IMG/VR virus record: IMGVR_UViG_3300044646_001128 | Location: 1-36,346 of that record | Length of the DNA stretch: 36,346 bases | Strand: one strand, 5' to 3' | Source of the DNA: a virus | In this document: piece by piece, positions 13,280 through 19,657 of the stretch | How the letters are laid out: every line of letters starts with the position of its first letter | How positions within the stretch are numbered: the first letter of the stretch is position 1 | The notes under the pieces: generated by a model | Told to the model about the DNA's origin: nothing | Database searches by the model: none | Seen by the model: only the letters and a program-made list of their open reading frames with translations | Program-made: the position numbers and the translations under genes

Positions 13280-14470
13280 ATGAGCATTTTATCTGAAAAA
13301 AATTCCGTAGCCAACGACAAAGAGTATAAGTTCACGATCACCATCGGAGAGGCGAGAAGGTTTGGCATGCCAGCTTACGGCATACTGGAGATGATCCTTG
13401 CCAATCGAGCCAAATACTACCCTGTTATATTTCCGAATAGGAGGCAATGGGCCGAGCTGACTGGGATGAGTCGCGTGAGCTTAAGAGTTACCCTTTCGCA
13501 GTTTTTGAAGAAGGGGATTCTATCAATCGTTGAGACCGAAGAAGGCCAAAAAGTATACAAATACAACCGTAATGGTTCATTACAAAACGTTAATGAACCA
13601 TTACAAAACGTTAATGAGCCGCTAATGGTTTGTAATCAGTCATTACAAAACGTTAATGAACCATTACACCAAAGTGTAATGAACCATTACACAAACGTTA
13701 ATGAACCATTACAGTCGCACTATATATCCGAAAAATACTATCAAAGTACTAAAGAATTAAAAGAAGAAGAAGAGGGGCTATCGCCCCAGGTCGGCTTCGC
13801 CTCTTCTTGTGTTTCTGATTTTAGTTCTCCGGTTGTCATTCCTGATGAGATTCAGGAGCTGATTACTAATCCGCCGTTTGTTTCAGTTGTTGCAAAAAAT
13901 GCAACAACTGAGGTTGCCGAAACGGATTTCGGGAACCCTCCACAGACCGTAACAGCCTTCGGAGTCACCTACACAATCAGCAAGCCCGTAAACGCCTCAG
14001 GAAGCACCAACGGCACCACGGGCCATAGTGATACTAGCGTTGGCATGGTGCAGGAGCAGGAAGGGGGCAAAATGGAGGCTACGCAAGGGCGTGAGGTGGC
14101 TATCACAAAGCCAAAGAGCAACAAGCCGAAAAAAGCTAAGAGCTACACTCAGTACGCAGAACAGGATTTCTTTTGGCCTGACCACTGGACGGGGCGAGGA
14201 AGGCAAGCTTTACAAACGTGGGTTGAGTATAAGCGCGACACAGGGAAAGCCGTTCTACTCCAGAGCTATCAACAGCTAATCAAAAACTTCATTGGGGATG
14301 AGCCGGGGTTTGTGCTTGCCGTCGATCACTCAATCGCCAACGCCTACCAAGGACTATTCAAGCCCAACGGCCAACAGCTCAGGGAGGCACAAAAGCAGCA
14401 ACAACAAGCGCAGGTGAACAGCACCGACTGGCACGATCGCTTGGCTGAACTTTTGGCAATGGAGGAATAA
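13280..14470 (+). CDS. Replication initiator, lambda O-like organisation
   Basis: A 396-residue protein. Residues about 15-95 form a winged/helix-turn-helix domain ('RRQWAELTGMSRVSLRVTLSQ'). Residues about 98-152 are a repetitive linker with 'LQNVNEPL' units encoded by DNA iterons. Residues 155-290 are low-complexity. Residues about 295-380 contain 'FFWPDHWTGRGRQALQTWVE' and 'SIANAYQGLF', a C-terminal domain common in phage replication proteins. In lambda O the N-terminal domain binds iterons placed inside the gene, and the C-terminal part contacts the helicase loader; the same arrangement fits here. The next gene is a loader candidate. No primase or ATPase motif is present. Confidence 0.8.
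   Translation: MSILSEKNSVANDKEYKFTITIGEARRFGMPAYGILEMILANRAKYYPVIFPNRRQWAELTGMSRVSLRVTLSQFLKKGILSIVETEEGQKVYKYNRNGSLQNVNEPLQNVNEPLMVCNQSLQNVNEPLHQSVMNHYTNVNEPLQSHYISEKYYQSTKELKEEEEGLSPQVGFASSCVSDFSSPVVIPDEIQELITNPPFVSVVAKNATTEVAETDFGNPPQTVTAFGVTYTISKPVNASGSTNGTTGHSDTSVGMVQEQEGGKMEATQGREVAITKPKSNKPKKAKSYTQYAEQDFFWPDHWTGRGRQALQTWVEYKRDTGKAVLLQSYQQLIKNFIGDEPGFVLAVDHSIANAYQGLFKPNGQQLREAQKQQQQAQVNSTDWHDRLAELLAMEE
13569..13775 (+). other. Candidate replication origin inside the initiator gene
   Basis: Direct repeats beginning CATTACA...GTTAATGA occur at 13578-13598, 13599-13619 (tandem, 21-bp period), 13641-13661, a variant at 13662-13684, and 13685-13706, followed by a half copy at 13707-13713. 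The variant contains a perfect inverted repeat, CATTACAC/GTGTAATG (13662-13681), and GTAATG/CATTAC pairs at 13569-13583. An AT-rich, purine-biased stretch (13720-13775, TATATATCC then A-rich) follows and could be the unwinding element. This is the iteron-plus-AT-rich layout of lambda-type origins. Confidence 0.75.
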
Positions 14471-14473
14471 GAC

Positions 14474-15076
14474 ATGAACAACCAACAAGTTGAATTTCTA
14501 ATCTCCATGCTCCGTGATTGCTTCCCGACTTCTAAAGGCTATGACGGCCCTACGGTAGTTCAGAGTTGGCACACTATGGGCTTGTGCGACCTATCGTTCG
14601 ACAAAGTGCTTTTGGCTGTTCGCAAAGGCATCAAGGAAAACCGATGGGACTATCCGCCGTCAATCAACGACATCCTGAAAGCGTACAACGACGCGTCGCC
14701 AAAAGTCCCAATGGACTATGAGGGGCTGTCGAACGACTCGCAGATCAAGCACGCCATAGACATGCGAGTGAACAAACGGCATCCCGAGGTGGACCCTAAG
14801 AGGCAGTTTCGGGACATCGAAGAGCATCAGGAGGCTTTAGCTATTAACCGACAACAGCGGTTAAAATACCGTAATGAGCTATTCAAGGAGGTGAAACCGG
14901 AAGTTCAACGGCTCCTGAACTCAGGCATGAAAAGCGCGCAGATAGTCAGCCAGGTGTTTGGTGTCGAGTATGTCAAGTCGGATCATCGTAGGCATTTAGG
15001 GCAGGGCACTAATGACGTTGTTGACCTTGCAAAATCCATTGCTAAAGCACTACCGGGGGTGGGAAATGGAAGTTAA
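14474..15076 (+). CDS. Helicase-loader candidate, G39P-like
   Basis: A 200-residue protein with no ATPase motif, so it is not a DnaC-type AAA+ loader. Residues 5-70, including 'LRDCFPTSKGYDGPTVVQSW' and 'RWDYPPSINDILKAYND', have the helical pattern of the SPP1 G39P loader/inhibitor N-domain. That family carries the replicative helicase to the origin-bound initiator. The remaining sequence is charged and helical with a basic C-terminus. It follows the initiator gene by three bases with AGGAGGAATAAGAC before its ATG, matching the O-P arrangement. The family assignment is by pattern and would need a profile search. Confidence 0.6.
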   Translation: MNNQQVEFLISMLRDCFPTSKGYDGPTVVQSWHTMGLCDLSFDKVLLAVRKGIKENRWDYPPSINDILKAYNDASPKVPMDYEGLSNDSQIKHAIDMRVNKRHPEVDPKRQFRDIEEHQEALAINRQQRLKYRNELFKEVKPEVQRLLNSGMKSAQIVSQVFGVEYVKSDHRRHLGQGTNDVVDLAKSIAKALPGVGNGS

Positions 15077-15314
15077 AAAACAAGTCATCATCCGCACACC
15101 TCAACCCTCCCATAGTCTTGTCGCTCGATACGAGTGGAGGGACCAGTACGGGCACCTAATCCTCGACGAGACATATCACGAGGCGAAAGAGAGGCTAGGC
15201 GGCAATTTGTATCGATATGCAGTTTTGAAGGGCAGTAAGCCAGAACCAAGGGAGGAGCGGGAGGACTACGAAGAAAAGCCGAAAAGGCAACGAAAGAACA
15301 ACAGCAAATTCTAA
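15066..15314 (+). CDS. Small basic protein
   Basis: An 82-residue protein starting inside the end of the loader candidate, with GGGGGTGGGAA upstream. An in-frame ATG at 15012 would overlap by 65 bases and has a poorer site. The C-terminal third is a run of Arg, Glu and Lys, ending 'KRQRKNNSKF'. It may bind nucleic acid. No domain is recognised. Confidence 0.55.
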   Translation: MEVKKQVIIRTPQPSHSLVARYEWRDQYGHLILDETYHEAKERLGGNLYRYAVLKGSKPEPREEREDYEEKPKRQRKNNSKF

Positions 15315-15338
15315 TTAACTAAAAACGGAGAAAGACAA

Positions 15339-16502
15339 ATGTACGAACATCACGAAATAGCAAACATATTCCCTCTATTCGCAAACAGCGAACTAGAGGC
15401 ACTAACGCAGGACATAAAGAACCACGGGCTACGGGAAGCCATATGGCTTTACGAGGGGAAAATACTTGATGGGAGGAACAGATACCTTGCCTGTGGGTTA
15501 GCAGGGGTTATGCCTTCGTTTAGGCAGTATGAAGGCACTGACCCCGTGGGGTTCGTGGTGTCGCTGAACTTACACCGACGGCATTTGAACGAAAGCCAAA
15601 GGGGTATGGTTACGGCGAATATCGCGAGACTAAGCAAAGGCGGAGACAGCGGGGTAGTTAAAAGCAATGCGCAAATTTGCGCATTGAACATCCCTACGCA
15701 GACCGAAGCGGCCCAAATGCTTAACGTCAGCCGGCGCACCGTCCAGCATGCCAGGGCAGTCCAGGACGAAGGAGCACCGGAGCTAATCGAACAGGTAGTT
15801 CGCGGCAACGTCGCAGTCTCTACCGCTTCCGAAGTAGCGACCCTACCAAAAGAAGAACAAGCGGAGATCGTAGCCAAAGGAGAGAAGGCGATACTAGAAG
15901 CAGCTAAGAAGATACGGGCGGAGAAATTAGAGACTAGAAGGGTTGAGAAGATCGAGCGCATAGCAGAGATAAGCAGCCGGAGCAGGGATCTGAATATAGC
16001 TCAAAGGTTCCCTATCGTTTATGTTGATCCTCCGTGGCGCTACGAGGGGAATATCTGCGACGAGACCAGAGACCTTGATAACCACTACCCCACCATGACC
16101 GACGACGAACTAAGGAATCTCCCAGTTGCCAATATTGCGACCGACGACGCTATGCTATTCATTTGGTCGACCAATTCGCACCTACCCTTAGCTATAGAAC
16201 TAATCAAACACTGGGGGTTTGAGTACAAGAATAACTTTGCTTGGGTGAAGGACAAAGTAGGGCTAGGTGTCTACAACCGGGGTCAGCACGAACTCCTATT
16301 GGTAGCTCGAAAGGGCGGGATCCCAGTTCCCCCGCCACAAGGGCGGACCCCTTCCGTTGTACAAGCAGCAAGGTTAGAACATTCCGAAAAGCCAACCGAG
16401 TTCTATGAACTCATAGAGCGGGCCTATCCAGAGCTTCCCAAGATAGAACTATTCGCACGCAAAGACAGGACCGGCTGGGCAAGTTGGGGGAATGAAGTAT
16501 GA
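15339..16502 (+). CDS. ParB-like domain fused to MT-A70 adenine methyltransferase
   Basis: A 387-residue protein in two parts. Residues about 1-105 are a ParB/Srx-like domain with 'GKILDGRNRY' (40-49). Residues about 118-140 form a helix-turn-helix ('TQTEAAQMLNVSRRTVQ'). Residues about 225-385 are an MT-A70 methyltransferase with the catalytic 'DPPW' at 230-233. MT-A70 enzymes transfer methyl from S-adenosylmethionine to adenine N6. No cognate restriction gene is nearby, so it is an orphan enzyme that could protect phage DNA or mark replication status. The GGAG site lies before the ATG. Fusions of this type are known in phage genomes. Confidence 0.88.
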   Translation: MYEHHEIANIFPLFANSELEALTQDIKNHGLREAIWLYEGKILDGRNRYLACGLAGVMPSFRQYEGTDPVGFVVSLNLHRRHLNESQRGMVTANIARLSKGGDSGVVKSNAQICALNIPTQTEAAQMLNVSRRTVQHARAVQDEGAPELIEQVVRGNVAVSTASEVATLPKEEQAEIVAKGEKAILEAAKKIRAEKLETRRVEKIERIAEISSRSRDLNIAQRFPIVYVDPPWRYEGNICDETRDLDNHYPTMTDDELRNLPVANIATDDAMLFIWSTNSHLPLAIELIKHWGFEYKNNFAWVKDKVGLGVYNRGQHELLLVARKGGIPVPPPQGRTPSVVQAARLEHSEKPTEFYELIERAYPELPKIELFARKDRTGWASWGNEV

Positions 16503-17044
16503 GCTTTGCAGTCGACTTAGAATATTCTGAAAGTCAGGTGTTATTTGACTACTGGTCGGAGATTTACACAAAGGCTTTCGGAGAACATACCGCCACGGCT
16601 ATTACCGGGCCCAACTCGCAAAGGGACGGGTTGGACCGGGTAATAGTACTCCCAAACCAGAGACAAATTTTGATAGACGAGAAGGCCATCCGTAAACACC
16701 ACACCATTGAACACGAAGGAGAAATGCAGGACCGCCTGTGGATCGAGGAGTACAGCGTCTACGAGAAGAAAGTTCTGGGCTGGGGGCTAAAACCCCTTCG
16801 CGCGGACTATATCGCCTATGGGTTTCCGACGGCCAGAAGGTGCCACCTCCTTCCTGTAATCCAACTTCAAGCTGCATTTAAAACCCACGGGAGAGACTGG
16901 TTTAACCGAGGGTGGCGAGCTTTAACGGCGCTAGGGATGAACGACGGATATCGAACGAGCGGGTACAAGGTGCCAATGAACGTTCTTCGTAAGGCGATAG
17001 GGGAGGCAATGACGATACAACTAGAAACTTTAAACAACGTGTGA
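16499..17044 (+). CDS. PD-(D/E)XK nuclease candidate
   Basis: A 181-residue protein. Asp46 in 'RDGLDRVIVL' and the Asp60-Glu-Lys62 of 'ILIDEKAI' are spaced as in PD-(D/E)XK nucleases, with beta-strand-like surroundings. The gene overlaps the methyltransferase by four bases and precedes SSB. It may be an exonuclease partner for RecT or a resolvase. Few other motifs support this, so the family call is moderate. Confidence 0.5.
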   Translation: MSFAVDLEYSESQVLFDYWSEIYTKAFGEHTATAITGPNSQRDGLDRVIVLPNQRQILIDEKAIRKHHTIEHEGEMQDRLWIEEYSVYEKKVLGWGLKPLRADYIAYGFPTARRCHLLPVIQLQAAFKTHGRDWFNRGWRALTALGMNDGYRTSGYKVPMNVLRKAIGEAMTIQLETLNNV

Positions 17045-17054
17045 GGAGGGGAAA

Positions 17055-17444
17055 ATGAACAGATTAACAATCGCGGGAACGGTAGAGAAAACGGTGTCAC
17101 CAATCGGAAATTCCGACAAGCTCGGAGAGTTTTTAATCAGGGTGCCGGAGCGCAAAAAGACAGCGGCCGGGCAGTGGGAAGATTCCCATTCTTTCCTACC
17201 GGTAAAGGTTTTCGGGAAAGCTCTAGGGGTAGCACGAGCGCACCTCAAGACAGGCACAAGGTGCTTCATCACGGGCAAGTTGGAAGGGCGCGAGTATAAC
17301 GGGAAGTACTATACGTCGGTCGTCGCTGAGGAGGTTTTTGCGCTTGCAGGAGGGGAAGCAGGACAAGCGCCACGGGCAGGGAGCCAAGAGGCACCGCATG
17401 AGGCAGGCGCGCCGAGCTGGACAGAGGACGATATACCGTTTTAG
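17055..17444 (+). CDS. ssb: Single-stranded DNA-binding protein
   Basis: A 129-residue protein with the OB-fold of bacterial SSB ('NRLTIAGTVEK' at the N-terminus, 'HSFLPVKVFGK', 'GTRCFITGKLEGREY'). It ends in 'WTEDDIPF', the acidic C-terminal tip that SSB uses to contact partner proteins. It is shorter than host SSB (about 170-180 residues), as is usual for phages. GAGGAGGGGAAA precedes the ATG, and it follows the nuclease candidate after ten bases. It would coat single strands during replication and RecT annealing. Confidence 0.92.
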   Translation: MNRLTIAGTVEKTVSPIGNSDKLGEFLIRVPERKKTAAGQWEDSHSFLPVKVFGKALGVARAHLKTGTRCFITGKLEGREYNGKYYTSVVAEEVFALAGGEAGQAPRAGSQEAPHEAGAPSWTEDDIPF

Positions 17445-17453
17445 GAGGGTGAA

Positions 17454-17693
17454 ATGAATTTATATTTGCTAAGTCAGAAAGTAAACACAGGCTACGATAC
17501 CTACGACTCCTGCGTCGTAGCGGCAGAGTCGGCGGAGGATGCGAGGGTCATACAGCCACGTGAGATAGAGTTCGAGCAGGATGAAGACTTTAGTTTTTGG
17601 GTATCTCCGGAGCATGTAACCGTCACCTTTCTAGGAAGAGCAGCGGAGAGCATCAAAAGGGGAGCGATATGCTCCAGTTTTAACGCAGGGTAG
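17454..17693 (+). CDS. Conserved small phage protein, function unknown
   Basis: A 79-residue protein with the layout 'MNLYLLSQKVNTGYDTYDS' then 'VVAAESAEDAR' and an ending 'GAICSSFNAG'. I recognise this pattern from many phage early regions, where the protein lacks an assigned function. It follows SSB with AGGAGGGTG before its ATG and is strongly acidic. Confidence 0.7.
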   Translation: MNLYLLSQKVNTGYDTYDSCVVAAESAEDARVIQPREIEFEQDEDFSFWVSPEHVTVTFLGRAAESIKRGAICSSFNAG

Positions 17694-17700
17694 GAGGACT

Positions 17701-17922
17701 ATGAAAGGGAAAACCGTTTGGTTAGTGCAGTGCTGGTATGATTGGGAGCTTTGCGATGTTAGAGCTTTTGCTACGAAAATTTCCGCGCTCAAGTGGATTT
17801 CGAGGCGCTACCGTAAGAGCGGGAGGCATAGCCTGAGGTGCAACAGGGAGTCGTATGGCCTACTCGTGGAATCCACGGTGGACGCGGCATGCTACCGCGT
17901 CAGTAGAACTCTGGTAGAGTAG
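17701..17922 (+). CDS. Small basic protein
   Basis: A 73-residue protein rich in Trp, Cys and Arg ('ISRRYRKSGRHSLRCNRE'). TAGGAGG before the ATG is a strong site. It ends the rightward early block, before the non-coding stretch at 17923-18203. It could bind nucleic acid, but no motif is recognised. Confidence 0.55.
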   Translation: MKGKTVWLVQCWYDWELCDVRAFATKISALKWISRRYRKSGRHSLRCNRESYGLLVESTVDAACYRVSRTLVE

Positions 17923-17958
17923 TTTCAGCTAGTTAGCCACTCCCCTACCCTGCTGAAG

Positions 17959-18002
17959 TAGGCCAAAACTAGGTCAAACGAGGCCTCGTAGGTCAAGCGA
18001 GG
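17959..18002. repeat. Repeated TAGGYCAA boxes with central palindrome
   Basis: TAGGCCAAA (17959), TAGGTCAAA (17970) and TAGGTCAAG (17989) are three related boxes. The perfect palindrome CGAGGCCTCG (17979-17988) sits between the last two. An inverted copy, TTTGACC, occurs at 18072-18078. The cluster lies before the terminator and terminase genes and may be a regulator or packaging site. Confidence 0.45.
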
Positions 18003-18025
18003 GAAGGGGGAGGGGATTAGACCAC

Positions 18026-18048
18026 GGGGCTTTGCGGCCCCTTTTTTT
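18026..18048 (+). terminator. Rightward Rho-independent terminator
   Basis: GGGGC and GCCCC form a stem with a 6-base loop (TTTGCG), followed by seven T (18042-18048) and a second T run soon after. It closes the early/replication operon and separates it from the late genes. Confidence 0.8.
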
Positions 18049-18062
18049 GTCTTTTTTTACGA

Positions 18063-18122
18063 CTGAGTCACTTTGACCCACAAATGGGGCTTTTTGACTC
18101 AGCAAAATTATGGTACATTGTA
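18063..18122 (+). promoter_or_regulatory. Candidate late-gene control region
   Basis: CTGAGTCA (18063-18070) and TGACTCAG (18095-18102) form a perfect 8-bp inverted repeat. TTGACT at 18094-18099 overlaps its right arm and could be a -35 element, but the downstream -10 (ATTGTA at 17-base spacing or TACATT at 14) is poor, so an activator may be needed. The remaining 80 bases up to 18203 hold only a GCGAGC direct repeat near 18140 and no gene that I see. Confidence 0.35.
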
Positions 18123-18203
18123 GGGAGGATGGGAGGGACCGCGAGCTTGCGAGCGTGTCTTAATCCGAATTAGCTGTACCACCGACTACCTACTTTTACG
18201 ACG

Positions 18204-18593
18204 ATGAGAGAAGCGGAGACAGCCGAGGCGATAGCCCTCTGTAAGTATATGGAGCTACGCCACAGCAAGATTTTTGATCACATGTTTCACGTCCCTAACG
18301 GGGGGCTACGGAATAAAACCGTTGCCGCTAAGCTCAAAGCTCAAGGGGCTAAAGCCGGTGTCTCTGACTACTTCATCGCCATTCCCGTTGGTCGCTATCA
18401 TGGCCTATGGCTCGAACTCAAGGCGGGCAAAAACGGGCTAACTCCAACCCAGAAAGAATGGCTACGCAGGATGACGATCCAGAACTACGCATGTGTAGCA
18501 GCATGGGGCTGGGAAGCCGCAGCGCAGTGCATCGAGCAATACATCAACGGGCAGGTTGACAGGATTATTTTAGAGGATTTGGTGGAGCAATGA
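18204..18593 (+). CDS. VRR-NUC domain nuclease
   Basis: A 129-residue, single-domain VRR-NUC protein. 'VPNGGLRN' (30-37), Asp55 in 'AGVSDYFIA', Glu71 and Lys73 in 'LWLELKAG', then 'LTPTQKEWL', give the complete PD-(D/E)XK core of this family. VRR-NUC proteins cut branched DNA or act as structure-specific nucleases; in phages they often sit beside terminase or replication genes. No Shine-Dalgarno is evident before the ATG (TTTTACGACG), which is unusual in this genome. It overlaps the next gene by four bases. It opens the late region. Confidence 0.88.
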   Translation: MREAETAEAIALCKYMELRHSKIFDHMFHVPNGGLRNKTVAAKLKAQGAKAGVSDYFIAIPVGRYHGLWLELKAGKNGLTPTQKEWLRRMTIQNYACVAAWGWEAAAQCIEQYINGQVDRIILEDLVEQ

Positions 18594-18940
18594 AGGCAGC
18601 ATCAACGCATATTTTAGACGCCGCGTACTCGCTAATGGACTTGTCGCGGGAGCTTGAGAAGCACGAAAAAACTCAGGCGGCAAAGTTCTTGTTTTTGGCG
18701 CAAACATACTACCCAGCCTACCAAATGACGGGAATTTATGAGACGGCGCAGGATGCTATTGACGCAGTCCTTGGGACTCTCAAAGAAGGAATAGGCCCGG
18801 AAATGTACGATTCGGGGTGGGTTTTTTACGGCCCATTTAAGAAGAGGATAGCTACTATTCACATAAAAAAGATTGGAAGTTGGGATGACTGGGGCACGAT
18901 GGTTCCCGAGACAGACACAACCACGTGGAGCGCAAGATGA
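18590..18940 (+). CDS. Hypothetical protein
   Basis: A 116-residue protein with a helical N-terminal half and a mixed second half containing 'MYDSGWVFYGPF'. ATGA overlaps at both ends (18590-18593 and 18937-18940) and GGTGGAG before the ATG support expression. It lies in the VRR-NUC to terminase cluster. I recognise no family. Confidence 0.6.
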   Translation: MKAASTHILDAAYSLMDLSRELEKHEKTQAAKFLFLAQTYYPAYQMTGIYETAQDAIDAVLGTLKEGIGPEMYDSGWVFYGPFKKRIATIHIKKIGSWDDWGTMVPETDTTTWSAR

Positions 18941-19260
18941 GAACCCCTATAACGCTGTCATACATCTCTGGAATCGCGCGAGACTTCGAGCACACGGACT
19001 TGAAAAGCGTCAAGATTACAGACGTCCCGGTGTACTTTTGCTACCCGGACAGCAGGACTCTAGGCGTGATTGAAGACTCTTACGGCAAGACGCCCGACGG
19101 CTCCCCTTTCGCTACCAGGAAAGAGGCCGAAGAGTGGCTGAAAAGTTGGGTTGGCAAAGAGATATCAAAGCTACATGACAAGATTCGGGAGTACTCCGAA
19201 GGGCTGCATGTAGCACTGGGTAGGGACGTTGAAAGCATTGATGACGGTGTGCATGGCTAG
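18937..19260 (+). CDS. Hypothetical protein upstream of the small terminase
   Basis: A 107-residue protein whose ATG overlaps the previous stop (ATGA), preferred over an in-frame GTG at 18925. The C-terminal half has charged helices ('KEAEEWLKSWVGKEISKL'). It overlaps the small terminase start region. No family is recognised. Confidence 0.6.
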   Translation: MRTPITLSYISGIARDFEHTDLKSVKITDVPVYFCYPDSRTLGVIEDSYGKTPDGSPFATRKEAEEWLKSWVGKEISKLHDKIREYSEGLHVALGRDVESIDDGVHG

Positions 19261-19657
19261 GGGGACTAGACACACAAGAACCCTAACGGACGACGAGATT
19301 GAGCTCGCATCTTTCATGACCCTCGGGGGAGCATCTCAGGCTTCCGTGGCTAAGCGCTTAGGTTTGGCGCAAGCTACTTTTCACGATCATTATTCCGAAG
19401 TAGTCAGGCAAGCAATTGAAGAAAAGCACGGTTTTGTTGTCGGAAAATTGTACGATTGTATAAAAAAAGGCAACGTTCCATCAATTATTTTTTACCTCAA
19501 AACGCAGTGCGGATGGCGCGAAAAAGACGTTGATTTATCAAGTGAGACTATAGAGAAAATTGCACGCGGTGTTAGCCGATCAAGGGAGCTAAATTTAGAA
19601 GAATGGCAAGCCATGGTAGACAGCGAGCGGGCGAAAGCGAAGGCGAAAGCAGCATAA
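19253..19657 (+). CDS. Terminase small subunit candidate
   Basis: About 134 residues from the ATG at 19253; upstream in-frame TTG (19229) and ATG (19241) are also possible. Residues about 9-45 ('LTDDEIELASFMTLGGAS' then 'ASVAKRLGLAQATFHDH') form a helix-turn-helix of the type used by small terminases to bind the packaging site. 'GNVPSIIFYLKTQCGWREK' is a familiar C-terminal motif of this family. It directly precedes the large subunit and overlaps it by 55 bases. Small terminases form a ring on DNA that hands the genome to the motor. Confidence 0.75.
   Translation: MARGTRHTRTLTDDEIELASFMTLGGASQASVAKRLGLAQATFHDHYSEVVRQAIEEKHGFVVGKLYDCIKKGNVPSIIFYLKTQCGWREKDVDLSSETIEKIARGVSRSRELNLEEWQAMVDSERAKAKAKAA

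Noticed and set aside
13569-13713. Regularly spaced repeats resembling a CRISPR array
   Set aside because: The repeats are tandem or separated by very few bases, lie in frame inside a coding sequence, and there are no spacers or cas genes. Iterons explain them better.
15449-15961. 170-codon minus-strand frame opposite the methyltransferase fusion
   Set aside because: It lies fully inside a conserved gene on the other strand. Its composition is that of a shadow frame.
19229-19252. Longer small terminase start at TTG 19229
   Set aside because: It would overlap the upstream gene by 32 bases with a rare start codon. The ATG at 19253 gives a family-like N-terminus, although it has a weak ribosome site, so some doubt remains.
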